A stretch of 64,000 nt of DNA from Rotaria macrura. Its lineage: Eukaryota > Rotifera > Eurotatoria > Philodinida > Philodinidae. Below, one piece after another: positions 21,201-34,810 of the stretch (the first letter of the stretch is position 1; each line of letters starts with the position of its first letter). Position numbers and translations under genes: made by a program. The notes beneath the pieces are model-generated. The model saw nothing but the letters and a program-made list of their open reading frames with translations. It did not search any database and was not told the DNA's origin. Location: NCBI GenBank assembly GCA_900239685.1, contig OENT01000681.1, positions 18,605 through 82,604 on the forward strand. Reading direction: 5' to 3'.

Positions 21201-24200
21201 ACATTCAATGGCTTCTGCTGCCATAGACGATGGATGTGGAAACTTTTCTTATCGTCTAATTGATTTAACTCGAAGTAAAATCTTCTGTATTTTGTTTTTT
21301 AAAAATCCTCAAAATCATAACTTGAGAAACATTTGTCAAGGTGATTATCATAGGCAGCTTAAACCGTCTTATTGACGTCTGTTGACTTTGACTTAAACAC
21401 ATAACAAACATTGTCTTTAGAAGTTTTTAAATAGTCGTACAATAGAATATTCTAAAAGATACGAATACGTAGATGAATTACAGTTGGTTGACAGTTTTAA
21501 ACCGATTATTAAGAGACAAGATATTTTTATTTGCATGACTTTTCGAAACAAATAATCAACTAGTGAATCTACACATTATGTATCCTGGCATGTCATTCAC
21601 ATTCTCTCGAAATAACATGTAATGATATGTCAACAGTTACTTGCTTGCAAACATCGATCATATTCATTTTTTAGATCTCTATACATCTTCCACTACGCAG
21701 TATGATTTTTCATGAGACTGCTCAAGTTATTACAACATTCTATGTTGAGTGAATGACAGTACCTATTAATTATGAAATAAAAGTAATTCGTATTGAATTT
21801 AATCGTAGTCCTTGATTAAATGCCTGGTAAATGACTTCAAGTCTTTTTTACTACGGAAAATTTTAATTAGATGCCCGTTAGTTTTCTATCAAATATCATT
21901 ATCTGAAATTGAGTGTATTGTCAGCCAGATTACTTATTTTAATGTTTACAATCGTGTCAGTATAATAGTAATCAAACTATTTAGCTTAGGATTCATCAAC
22001 GAAATTCTTTACGATTCTCTCTTTCTTATCTGGATTCATAATTATTTCATGAAAACTAAAAATAAACTCCATATAATAATAGGAGAAATCTATTGAAACG
22101 AGATATAATCATAAAGATGGATCACACACTAGAAACCATTTGATTACATCAGTTGAATATCGGTTATCAAAGCAGCAAATCATTAGAAAGAACTAATCAC
22201 AAAACAAAAACGCAAAAGATTCTCTTGTTCCTCTGTAATTTTCTTTCTCATCAATGAACATTGTACTTTTCGAAGACGAGAAGAAAATACTGAGGAACTT
22301 CAACGTATCGATTGTTTTCAACTAATAAAATAGACTATCGAGATAGTGCTCACTCGAGTATTCGTATTAATGAGAATAAGAATCTGTTAGGATGTTGATG
22401 TTATTATAACTTGATCTTGTTCTCAAAATATCTATCGTATTTATTCAAGATGTTTTTCTTTCATTCAGACGATATCCGATACTGGATAAAAAAATGTTCG
22501 CTTATTACTATACACATATCAGCAATTTATGCTAACGTTATCTGATTGTCATTAGGAATAAAAACTATTTTGCACTCGATTGTTTCTAATAGATCATTAA
22601 CATTCGACTAGATATACATACATATGTATAATACTATTTTTGGAATTCGAAGAAAGTGAGAAGTCATCATCCGAATCAGAACTTTGGTAACTTCTGTCTA
22701 TCGTTTAAAAGATGAAAATATGCTTTTTTGTAAGCATAGACTTTTCAAATTCTAGTTTATTTACAGCATTTGCCATCGAACATAGCGACAGGCAGACTCT
22801 CATTTCCTACATTCAGTAATTATATAAGAATCAGTCAAATGATCTAGTCGTTAAAGAATCTCGTGTTAATAATCTAACATATCTTTATCCTAATTATCGA
22901 ATACCTGCGAGTGATAATTATAGTTGTAATTCTAGAAATACTTTATTATATAATTACTTCTGATTTAGACATTTTTGCATTGTCTGTTTCTCAACGTATT
23001 CTACACATGAGGAATAATCAAACCATTGGTTAGATCAGAATTCTTATTCATCCCAATTAACATGAAGTTGTCTTTTACCACTGTCAATAAAATCATGATG
23101 AACATCTGAGTAAAACACGGAGCACTACTGTCAAATATGTTACAACATTTCTAGAGCAACAAAAGCAATGTGTCATGACTTTTTCTTGTAATGAAACTGC
23201 ATTCACTAATTTAGAAATTTGATCTAATGTGAATGACACGACACATTTTTCAATACATGATGGTGTTGTTGTAGAAGTCTTTTTCTCCTATTCTGATAAG
23301 CATGCGACATTGAAACCATAATAGTTTAGCCGATTCTATCGGTGGTATCAAGGGACTCTATATAATACTCAATGAGTGGGGGTAGAATGAAGTCTAATAT
23401 TTATGTAACTTATTTGTATATTTTTTATTCTTGGGATGCTCAACTTAGTGCACAGTTGTAAGAAAAGTGTTATAGGAAATTTTCTAGTCGTTTTTTTTTC
23501 TTTCTCATGTTCAGATTGTGTTCTCTTTGCCTTACGCGCTATAATACAAAGCGCATTCTTCGATACAGGTCTCAACTTGTATGTCAGTAGACAACCAAAA
23601 TTTGTAATCAATTAAACTATTCCAACAAAGAAGAATTATGTTTCTGATTTTTCAGAAAACTAAGACTCTTAAATATACAATGTCGGCAACTGCGACACTA
23701 TAGAATTCCTCTCAGAAATATATATTTATATGGATTAGATTAAAAGAAAACGGTCGCGCAAATATTTTTGTTCCTGTGCAATCTTGTTCTTGTTTGAAGA
23801 ACGACCCTGACTTCTCTCAATGCTTGAGTACCAAGTCATATATTTGAAATGAAAACAAAGCACCCATTTTCGGTTGATCCAATCAAAACTAAACACTATC
23901 AATTAAAAGATCACAGTTTTGAACAGCTTTAAGATACTATCCTTTTCTAAAATGTAAAAATAGACTAAAATTATATTTTTATACTGAAAAATTTTACAGA
24001 TTATTCATGATCAATATTCAACGATTTTGATTTGTATTGATATTTCAATTTTATTTAGATAATTTATGCCGCTTCGACGATGACTTGTATGGAATGTTTT
24101 CAAAAAGATATACAAAAGTATTACGCAACGAAAAGTAAAATCATAGTGACAGAGTAACTCTATACTGAACTAAACAATTTTTACGAAAACATCTTTACAA

Positions 24201-25560
24201 ATCATCATGTATAATCATCGACATTGATAAAATCATACAGAATGTCCTGAATGAAAATAAAATAACACACGTATGTCCAATAAAAATGTCATTTTATCTA
24301 TCATGAAACTTAATAATACCAGTAAACAGAGCTATTAATCGATATTATCATGTCCTATTTACTAACAACATAACAGTCAGTATATTTGCCTTCATGTATG
24401 TGACGAATGCTCGGTTTTTTCTGGAAATTCTAACAATATGGACTCATTTTTCCAAGTTAACATATAGTATTTTTTTTCTACTCTATTAGATATTACTCAT
24501 TCTACTTGTCAATATCATTTGTTTAGCCGACAGGAATACTCAAGAGTGATAGTAAGCGAATGAAACTTCTTGGAATATGGTTATACAAAATATTTTTAGA
24601 TGAGAATAAATCTTGTGTTTTTTTTTCGTGATGAATAAATGATAACGCCACTCGTAATCTTCATGCGTAATTAATATGATTTTTCGATAAAGGATTATAA
24701 CCTATTGTCTTCTTATTAATCATAAATATTTTCCATAAAAAAAAGCACAAAGCAAAATGAATATTTCAATTTCATTACGTAAAACATAACATCTATGAAC
24801 TTCGAATTTCTTGAAAAACGAATCCGAATCATCTTTTACCTTTTACCTTTTATCGATAATCTTCATGCAAATGTATTAGGTAAATTTTCAAATAAAATAC
24901 TTTCTATTCAATGCACAGTTCTTCAAACCAGAGTATATCTTAAATACATCACTATTCAAGTATAAGAAAACACAGGCGTCTAAAGCTACGGTGATCCAGA
25001 AAATTGGGGATGATGCTCAATTTAAGCACGAATGAGCAATTAAAGCATGAATAACGTTAGAAGATCGATGCTTTCAAATAATGTAGAGTTTTATCTCTAA
25101 GTAGTTGAAAAAGCTCAACATTTAATCTTCAAATCAGTGCAGTTGGATTTTTCTCTCATATTGCATGAAAGTGACCTTGAGTTAAAATGTCTTTCTATTT
25201 TTCTTCTACAATAATCCATGATGTATTAGAGGGCTAGGATTTAATATTCTCTTCTTCTTTTATTTCTTGTGAATATTTCTTTTATTTTTAGATAAATATT
25301 TTTACAACAATGATTTCTTTGGAATAAAATTTATTTTCATCTTGATCCCTGGAGAAATTTATCAAAATATTAGAATATTAATGAAAAATGCTTTTATTTT
25401 GGCTCGTCTAATTTGTGAAAAGAGAAAAATCAATGAGTCGGAAAGATAGTTTCATTTGTCTTGATGTAAAAGATAGAAAGATTTAGTCATTCTTTCAGAA
25501 TATTATTTCTTTTTAGTACGTTCGCCGACTGCAATCTCTTTCTGGTATAATCAAGTTTCT
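18219..25560. other. long gene-poor AT-rich region
   Basis: About 7.3 kb with only short, scattered open frames (the longest about 94 codons, hydrophobic and low in complexity). None shows recognisable motifs or matching splice sites. No clear transposon was identified by eye. Confidence 0.4.
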
Positions 25561-26033
25561 GTGTCTCTCCTTTTTTCCTTTCTGTACTTTGACATCTTCG
25601 CTCGTTTGAGTCTATCCACTACCCTGAGTATGCTTGTATCGTCTCTTTTTCCTCTTCTTCTTCTTCTTCTTCTTCTACTACTAATATTTTCTATTGAATA
25701 CAAATGGCAATGGTGTTCTCTTTTAACAGCAACATCACCGCTCTTATCTTATGATGTTGCCTGCTCGACGACGATGATGGTCGTAAAGAATGCCGCGCGC
25801 CGTCGAACAGTAGCAACCTAATCACATTAATGAAGAAGAAATTCTATCGTCGTTCTGCAGACCGTCCGTCCGACCGTCGTCTTTGCTTCACTGACAAGAA
25901 AAGAGAAAGAAAAGAGAAAAATGGAGAATGGCAGCATCAGCCAGGCGTCTGCTGGCGGGAGGATAGCTCGTCGGCAGCTGTTGCCCGACCGACGACGAGT
26001 GTGAACTATTATCTACTCAGTTACAAAAGAAGC

Positions 26034-26064
<31 letters not shown>

Positions 26065-26280
26065 TAGGAAAAAATTGCGATAACCAAACGAGCGGGCGCG
26101 AGTGGTTCAGATCGAACCGTTGCTTATTGGCCAAATAGCGAGAAAGAAAGAATTTTCCGTAAAAAAGAAGCATCAGCAATAGAGACAACTTTTCTCTTCT
26201 ATCTCTTTTCTTCGTTTTTTCTCTCTCTTTCTCTCCATCGACGTAGTGTGCAGAATAGAGTAGGCGACGACCCACAACAC
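25560..26280. other. CpG-richer patch with CTT/AAG tracts
   Basis: This stretch contrasts with its AT-rich surroundings: it has GACCGTCCGTCCGACCGTCG, GCCGCGCGCCGTCG and similar CG-containing strings. It also holds a (CTT)n tract at about 25652-25676 and an (AAG)n tract at about 26033-26065. Open frames here are low in complexity (poly-Leu, poly-Arg). It could be a promoter or untranslated exon region for the downstream G-alpha gene, but no splice link was established. Confidence 0.35.
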
Positions 26281-28783
26281 AACAACAACAATATTAGTTT
26301 TACCATCACTACTAACATCTAATAGCAAAAGCAATTCCATTTTTATTCTCTCGTTTCTGATTTCTTTAATTCACGAGCATCAACAAAATTTTGGCTAGAC
26401 GATCAAATAGAAAAAAGATTTCGTTGTGTTTCAGACATAAACATTTATTGAATGAAGAATAATCAACAATGTTCTATTATTTAAAAAGTAAAGGGTATGA
26501 TTCTCATTAAGAATTCTATCTATACATTTATTATTCTATCCAACGTAGAGTATTGAACGTCAGTTAACGTAATCAAATCAAATCTTCGTTTAATACACAT
26601 ACTCCTTTCCAGGTAATTTCAGTTCTTTCATTTGTCTTTTATAAGCAGATCGCCATGATCAATTCGATTTCTTATTAATAAGAATTCTAAGTTTTTGTCT
26701 AGTTGACTGAATTTCTTTTTCTCATGAACTTTTTCAACTTGTTTAGTATTTATTACCAGTCGAATATTTCCTGATTTCATGGTTAGCAAGTAGGATAATG
26801 ACAAGAGATATTCGTTGTCTTTCATGCAAGTCCCGGTTTTTAAGTGACACGACGATCCAGAAAAAAAATCCGTCCGAGACAACGTATAATGAGGAAAAAA
26901 GGGAGAACAAGAAAATGTCTATGAAAAGACTTCAGAAAGCGAAATGAAGAAAAGAAAAAGAAAGGAAATGTCCCGTTTGTGATGACGCACAGTTGAGACA
27001 TTCTAAGAAATTGAGTTAACAATGAAGAAAAGTTAACAATATACGGTGTAGGTTTTTCTTATATTTCAAATGAAATCATCAAGAGAACGAGAATATGAAA
27101 TAGCTAAAAGTTATGAGTAGGAAAAAATGGTTTAGTTTAATAAAATTGGAAAAGAAAATCGTTCACTTCTTGTTCAGCATGTCTATTAAATACTAGGTAC
27201 CATTGATGAGCACGATTCTCCAAGCTACTTCTTCTTTAATTGCAAATAGTTACCAATATTGGTAAAAGAGAGACAGAGAGAGAGAGAGGCAAGAGAACAT
27301 CGAAAAGAAACAGAAAAAGAAATAAAGAGTAGTGGTACTATTAATAACTAATACAAGCATTACACACATACATATAAATATATATATGCATACATTTGCA
27401 GAATGAGAAAAAAAAGAAATAGAGAAGATCATATGCAGAGTTTGAAAATCAATGTAGTATGTCTCAGGTTTGATCGTATTTATAAGAAAGGCTAACCAAA
27501 AAGAAAAAAATATTCCCTGGTCGAAGAAGATTTTTTTTCTTGTTCTTCTCTATTTAATTAGTAAAGGCGACTTTTGGCACGCGATTTCTACTTTTTCCGA
27601 TCATCTAAGTTACGTGAATGTTATGTATACATAAATAAATAAATGTATATATATAATACCAAGAAAAGAAGGCGAATGCGTTTTAATATGCATTTGTGTG
27701 TGTGTGTCGACAAACGGAAGTAAGAAAAAAATCAGAAAAAGCGACTGTTTTTACTTTTTATTATAAGAAGAAAAACGCTTCGATAGCATGAATTGGGTAG
27801 GTAAAAGTTTTTGAAATCATTTTTTCATTTATTTGACAGCTATCTGTAATGCATGTATCGGGTTTTCCTGATCGGTTCATGTCTTTTATGGCTTTTTCTT
27901 GAAGAAATTTCGAAGAAAATATACATTTTTTTATTTCCGAAGTAATTGATGAACGTTTAAGGTGCGGAACTTGACATTTGCCTTCGACCATTGAGAGTAG
28001 AATGAAATACAATCGGTTGTTTTCTATGGAATAAGATCGAAGATTGTTTGGAAACGAACAGATAACGTTTTCATGGGTCTGAATTCATTTCAAATGCATC
28101 GACATTTGTATTTGGTGGCGCCTAAACCTACGTTTTCTCTCTGACTCTTGAATGGCGACATTTGTCTACGCTTATGAATATGTAAAAGACCAAGATGTCG
28201 GGCACGCATAGAATACTTTCAGAGGAAAGTCAGTTTTCAGCCATTTGTTTTTGTTGTTCACTTTCCGATCGCTCATTTATTAGTAGATAAAGAGTTTTCG
28301 CGTCGTTCATAAGAACATCATCTTGTCAACATAAAAAAACAAAATTTTAAAAATTAGTTCTATGCTTTTGATTTTCTCGCCGTTTCTTTCTTCAACTATG
28401 AAATGATATTATTCTTCGTTAGTAAATTAAGACGAAAAACAAATGACGAAATAAAAAAAATATAAACATTGTACTTGAGTTATTTTTTCTCGACTCATCT
28501 ATACATGATGATAAGAAAACGATCGTGAAACAAAATCTAGTTAAGATGGCGATTCGAAAAAAGAATAATAATAATTTTTTTGTGTTAATCTAAAATTAGT
28601 AAACGCATGAGCCTCCACGAAATGACAGTTGCTGATGAATGAAAGACTCTTATTGTTCATTATTTACATGTCATGTTATTCATTAATATTGGAATAAATC
28701 TTTTCCAATCATAAAATGCCTTGAATAGAAGAGAATACATATATTTTTATGTTTAGTTACGTAAAAAGCTACTTCGAGCAAAA
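26281..28783. other. upstream region of the G-alpha gene
   Basis: AT-rich, with a GA-rich tract at about 27270-27290 and TG repeats near 27697. No gene recognised. The sequence immediately before the G-alpha ATG presumably carries its promoter. Confidence 0.4.
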
Positions 28784-30335
28784 ATGGGTCTCTGTGCATC
28801 TGGTATGAGCTCGGAAGAGCGTGAAGCTATGGAACGAAGTAAAGCGTTAGATAAACAACTAAAAGAAGATGCTGAACGAGCAGCGAAAGATGTTAAATTA
28901 CTTCTGCTCGGTAAAAATACATTTAATAAAAAAAATGCAAACATTGTTTTTGCTAATGGTGGATTAAAAATAATTCATAGGTGCTGGTGAATCTGGTAAA
29001 TCAACAATATTAAAACAAATGAAAATTATTCATATGGATGGATATTCAAAAGAAGACTTTGAACAGTATCGAGAAGTTGTCTATTCAAATACAATTCAGT
29101 CGTTAGCAACAATTATTCGAGCTATGGAAACACTAAATATACAATTCAGTTCAAGTGATCGTGAACGAGATGCTGCAATGGGTAAAGAAATTTTCATATG
29201 ACACTTTACAAAACAAGAACATAGAAAGAAAACTTCCTTTATTCCTTTTCTTTTCTCATGACTTATAGTATTAGACAAAATTTCTCGTATGGCCGACACA
29301 GAACCATTCGAAAGTGAATTACTTGATGCAATGAAAAAATTATGGAATGATACTGGTGTTCAGCAATGTTTCAATCGTTCAAATGAATATCAACTAAATG
29401 ATTCAGCGAAATACTTTCTCGATAAATTAGATGAAATCGGTTCACCACAATATTTACCAAGTACTCAAGATATTTTACGTACTCGAGTTAAAACAACTGG
29501 TATCGTTGAAATTAACTTTACATTCAAAGGTTTGTTGTTTCTTCGTATTTTTCGTTTTTTGTAAATTTGCAATCGATTACTTTTATATTTTAGATCTGAA
29601 TTTTCGTGTATTTGATGTTGGCGGGCAAAGATCTGAACGAAAAAAATGGATACATTGTTTTGAAGATGTAACTGCAATTATATTTATTGTTGCTTTAAGT
29701 GAATATGATCAAGTAAATTCCATCCTCGCTGTTGGAAAAGAAAGAAAAACATTCGAGCATTTCTCTATCTTAATAGGTTCTTGTCGAAGACGAAACAACA
29801 AATCGCATGCATGAATCACTTCGTTTATTTGATTCGATTTGCAATAATAAATGGTTTGTTAATACATCGATTATTCTGTTTTTAAATAAAAAAGATTTAT
29901 TTGCTGAAAAAATTACACGATCGAGTTTAAGGTATATTAATTTCTTTTATGTTAATTGAGATTAGTTCTTTCCATTTTCATTTTACTCTTTAGAAAATGT
30001 TTTCCGGAATATCAAGGTAAAGATGAATATACAGAAGCCAGCGAATATATACAAGCTCAATTTGTGGCACAAAATAAAAGCGAACAAAAGGTTTGATCAT
30101 TTATTTTTGGCATGACTTTAAAGAAAGACATGTTTTCGTTGTGTTTTTACTTAGGAAATCTATTGTCATTTAACATGCGCTACAGATACTCAAAATGTTC
30201 AATTTGTTTTGTATGTTATCATGAAAAAATAACTTTCATGTGTAAAATATAAATGTCTATGTGTTATTTTCTTCTAGTGATGCTGTTACTGATGTCATCA
30301 TAACAAATAATCTCCGTGCCAGTGGTCTTTATTAG
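28784..30335 (+). CDS. GNAO1: G-protein alpha subunit, Go/Gi class
   Basis: Membrane-attached GTPase that couples receptors to effectors. Eight exons in phase: 28784-28910, 28981-29181, 29269-29529, 29594-29712, 29777-29931, 29994-30090, about 30155-30210, 30278-30335, giving 357 residues. Visible motifs: N-terminal MGLC (Gly2 for myristoylation, Cys4 for palmitoylation), P-loop GAGESGKST at 43-51, switch I RTRVKTTG with the catalytic Arg, switch [14 protein letters not shown] with the catalytic Gln, NKKD, and TCAT. The sequence is closest to Go ([29 protein letters not shown]). Two oddities: the N-terminus has three extra residues relative to human Go, and the C-terminus reads NNLRASGLY where Go has NNLRGCGLY, so the cysteine ADP-ribosylated by pertussis toxin is a serine. 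Symbol by family; the exact orthology is not proven. Confidence 0.95.
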
Positions 30336-30614
30336 ACGAATTATTACAAAACCTATTAATTTTTTTCTTTTATATAAAACAAAACAAAACGTTCTCGCGT
30401 ATATCCAGATACCAAGTATCGCCGTCGCTCAGCTTTTTGTTTCTTTAGCTTTCGTTTTTCTTCTTTTGTCAATTTCGACAAGCGCCGGTCGATCTTTCTT
30501 TTATTCATACTTGAATTTTTTTTCTTCTTTTGCTCTTCTTGTTCTTATTTTCAATCTATCTAGAGTGCGACTAGTCAAGTATATCGATCGGAGACGGCTT
30601 TATTTCTTTTGCTG

Positions 30615-30650
<36 letters not shown>

Positions 30651-31300
30651 TGTATCTCATATCTTCGTTTCTCTGCTGGCTGCTTGTCGTCAATGTTGTT
30701 TTTGTTGTTTATTTCACGTATTTAACTTGCGCGTTTCCTTTTTTTCTCTCTTTTTTTGTAAATCTGTGTGTGTGTGTGCGTGCTTTTCTTTCTTTTTCCT
30801 TCTTGCATTCATTTCATTATTTTTTATTGTATTACTTCTTTATTTTAAGTGTCTGCGTTTTCGCTTTTTTCTTCTTCTTTTTTTTCGAAAAATGAACTTC
30901 GAGAGCCAGACTTAAGAAATTATGATGATTAAAAATGATTGCTTATTCACTTTCATTATTGGAACGGAACTAAACAAAGACTTATTCACAGGAAAAAACC
31001 AAGTGAAACTCTAGACGTTTTCTTTCTGATCGTGGTGGAAAATGTCGAAAAGGAAAACGTCAACAGAAGATAATAGCGGAAGAAAATAGGACAAAGAAAA
31101 CATCGAAAGTTTAAGTGATTTATGAGAAAGAAATCGAGATAAAAGTTCGAAAAGGAAAATATTGTGGCGATAAATTAATAGCCTTCACACATACTGAATA
31201 CGATGTTGAAAAAAAATGAGAGAAACAAATAATATCATTAAAATGCTTTTTCTCTTCTTTCCGATTAACAATAATAAATCTGATAATAATTAGTTAGAGA
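30336..31300 (+). other. probable G-alpha 3' untranslated region
   Basis: T-rich low-complexity sequence after the stop codon. A long open frame here (30316-30915) is an artefact of T-rich and GT-rich composition (Phe, Leu, Cys, Val runs). Several AATAAA-like signals occur near 31270. Confidence 0.45.
30617..30649. repeat. (GT)n microsatellite
   Basis: About sixteen GT units in the probable 3' untranslated region of the G-alpha gene; a second short TG tract lies near 30766. Confidence 0.95.
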
Positions 31301-34300
31301 TGATTTCTTTTTCGCAAAATCTATTGTATAAAGTATCAAGTCTGAATTGAAATTCGTTTGCTTTCATTGACGATTTTACTGGTGAGGCAGCAGTATATGG
31401 ATTTGAATTAAAATACATTCGAAACGAATATGCTCGTTTTTGATCAATTGAATGAAGCTACAACTATTGGGATGTTTTCTCAATAATGGTTTGCCTTTGT
31501 TTGATATTTCAAACGTTATTTTATATTGTAGACTGTTAAATCAACATTCTTTCGGTGTTGAGTGTGAGATCATTGTAAATCTATATCTATTTCATATAAC
31601 AACGTTTTCTCTATTCAATGTAGAGTACAGTCTGCCGGATGAAGAGTGACTCATGAAAACAAAAACAACTAAATTTTATCGCTGATCTCTTTAAATATAT
31701 TCGAGGCTTTTCTCTTGCACATTTTCCTCACTGCTTTTATTATCTACGTGTTTCGACATTTTCCACCAACCCCTTCTTTCTTGTCTTTACGAATTGAGTA
31801 TTTTTTTCAGGATTGATCTTCAGAAAACAAAAAGCAAATTTGAATAGAAAATGCTTTTGATTTCTACCGTTGTTTTCCGTTTTCCTCGTTTTGTTCATAA
31901 GAGAATTATTTACCAAATGATATTGACAGTTGAAAATGGGTTTTATCCTTACAGAGTTCACATGATCAGATTTTCACGAGGAGCAGATATCTTCATGTTA
32001 CCTTGTGCTAGATTTAATAGAAAAAGTATGCACGTTGCATAGAAACTAAAAAGATCATCATGCATCGAACAATGTCATAAGAATAACGTTTCATAGTTGA
32101 TGTATTCGAATGACTTACCAAAGAAATTCAGTGTAATTCAAATTGTTAAAAAATGATTTCTTAATGAAAGTTTTGACATTGAGTTATGATTAAATAATGC
32201 AATCACACTTTTACGTACTTGTTCTGTCTTTCAGCGAAACAGATGCAAGATTTTGTTTGCCAGTATTCTCTCGATGAATAGGTGCAATCAACGTATTCTC
32301 ATTATTTACAAAAATGTATTGATCCATATTGTAGATTTAGAGTATTTATCTGTATTGTATTTAGCTGAGTATGGTTAGATAACTTTTACGCTCATGCCAC
32401 TTCATATTTATCTCTCTTTTTCCATTCATGTTAATTTGAACAAAGCTAGTATTTCGCAGAGCCTCAGCTTATGTTCTATTTTTTCCTTGAATACCTACAT
32501 CATTCAAAGAAACTAATCTAACATATTAAAATGAGAACCTAGAAGAACTAGTTTCAAGTTGAATATTTGCTTTAAAAAAACTCACTGACTTCAGTCATTT
32601 CTTCTTTTATTCAATGGGAAAACTGGCACGAGAAATTAGCTTCGTTGTTGTCTATCAACTTACTTAGGACTATCTTTCAACATGTGTAACGTTAGTGATT
32701 GAATGATTGTAGACATATTACTGTCGATTACTTGTATTAAATTACCTTTTTCGTAGCAAAAGAATTACATTGTGTGACACACTCGCTCTTCTAGTTAGAC
32801 CATATCTATCATAAACTTAAGAATGAAATGTTAGACTGACTCATTGCCAAGGACAATAATTACTTATAGTGATAGACAAGATGTTAGGCTGTTGAATTTG
32901 CCGCCAGGCAATATCACATAATCTAAGACAAGAGTATTTTTCCTTTCCTCGTCTATGGTCTAAAAAACGATTTTCTTGACGAAGATTTCCTTCAAAATAT
33001 CTCTCAAGGACAAGTGCTACAGAATTTTCTTAAATATTGGTAACTTCAATCTAGCGATGTTATCGATTTCAAAACTAAAACTACGACACAAAAACTAGTA
33101 CATAATAATTTTGAGATGAAAAATACTGTTTAAACGATGGTCTTTTTAATGCTCGTATTGGTGTAGAGGTTCCGTAGAAAGAAAAACAAATCATTTCGTG
33201 AACATTGAAGATAGGAAGAGAAAAAACAATAACATGACAAGGCCATACATTTAATATGAGAAAAGAAAAGTTTTAGATGTATAATGTGATTTGACGTGCA
33301 TTATAAGAAGTCCCCTATCATTAGTATAGTTCGAGGTGGTGCCGTTGAGCAAATCAAAACTTGTGCTTCACATATTTAATTACGATGTTTTTTTTCTACC
33401 TTTATCATATTGTTGAATACAGTCATCTATTAATCATCACAATAACAAATTGATTAACTGTCTGAAGTGTGTAATAACTAAGCAATTGCTCTGATTTTTC
33501 ATTTGAACAAGAAAAATTTGTCATGAACATAAAGTGTGCAACGAATTTCTTTTAGAGCACACGTTTTTGTCTGTCTTACTTTTCGATTCATTGATCGTCA
33601 TGAAAGATTAAATGTAAATAGCCCGAGGTTATTGAGGAATAAAATTGCGATTTTCCTCGTTGATGGTTGATCGACTATTATGGTGTTTTATTGAAATCGA
33701 CACAGTTAGCTAATGATGTGCGTAANTAAATAAAAAATCTTGTCACTTAATACTTAATTTTTATGTCGACACGAGTTTAAAAAACAAATGGAAGACGTTT
33801 CTTTTTCTTCATCAACAAGTGAATAAAAAATATCAATAAATTAAGTTGACATTCACTCGAATAACGATCGCATATTTTTTGACTTGCTTTTGAACTGAAA
33901 TTGTTTTTTCAATTCATTCAGACACTTCTTGTTCTCTCTGTATTTTTCTAGCAAAATAAGTGGCATATGTAAAACTCTATTCGTACATCAGTGCAGTTGA
34001 TGTTGACATAGTTAGAGAGTGATATAGACTGAGCAAACAATTCAAATTAATTTTTTTGTTATCTTTGATATAGATATATATATTTTAACTCACAAAATAA
34101 TACATATTATATGTACAAAATGTTTATTTTTCAAATAATTATTTATAATTATGTTACATTTTTATCAATCATCTTCTTTACATTCGATTCTACGAAATAA
34201 TTCTTATGTAAAAGAAAATTATAATTGCCTTTCGATCAAATTACATTGATAGTTCCATTTCAATCCTTCTAGAATCATTTATAAAAAAAACAGTATTTAT

Positions 34301-34326
34301 AGTGTTCGATAAGCGATATTTGTTTG
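31301..34326. other. AT-rich spacer
   Basis: About 3 kb without recognisable genes; one ambiguous base at 33726. Only short unsupported frames. Confidence 0.4.
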
Positions 34327-34810
34327 TTAATTTGCACACATTCTTAACTTTGCATCTGATGATTTAATGTTTTTTCCTTCTGTTTTCATAAACGTTTGTT
34401 TGGGATCATCATTGATATCATCATCATGTAGAAACGTGTATACATCTGTCTGGGCTGAAGTTTGATCATTCGATTTCTTTCGTGTTTTGATTGATGTCTA
34501 ATAGAAATAATATATTCTTTTGTTGTCTGAGAAAATAAATTAGAAAAAAAAACATTGCAATGTACATCGAAGGATGTGTTCAAAACTTTTCTATCTTAAA
34601 AAATGATAAATGAAATCTGAACTGGGTCACTTTTATCTACTACTATAGGATAATAGAAAAACAATTTCTTACGAAATCTTCATCAAAGTAAAGTAATACC
34701 AATGAAATTGTAGCTAGCAATAGCGGAACTAGCAGTTGAAAAAAAATGTGAACATTATTTTCATGCTGTTGTTGTTTTTGATAAATCAGTCGTTTTTTAA
34801 TCAATTTCAT
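34327..34810 (-). CDS. small membrane-anchored protein, uncharacterised
   Basis: Two minus-strand exons in phase. The first (34673-34810) starts MKLIKKRLIYQKQQQHENN, then has a hydrophobic segment of about 20 residues (FFQLLVPLLLATISLVLLYF) and ends DEDF at a GTAAGA donor. The second (34327-34497) follows a TTTCTATTAG acceptor and encodes TSIKTRKKSNDQTSAQTD, then an acidic HDDDINDDP segment, ending MCAN and TAA. Together about 102 residues. The basic N-terminus before the helix suggests a type II signal anchor with the short tail outside or luminal. The 174-nt intron is longer than typical here and could hide a small exon; a second acceptor lies at about 34528. No family recognised. Confidence 0.45.

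Noticed and set aside
30316..30915. 199-codon plus-strand open frame after the G-alpha stop
   Set aside because: Translation is runs of Phe, Leu, Cys and Val from T-rich and GT-repeat sequence; it is the probable 3' untranslated region.
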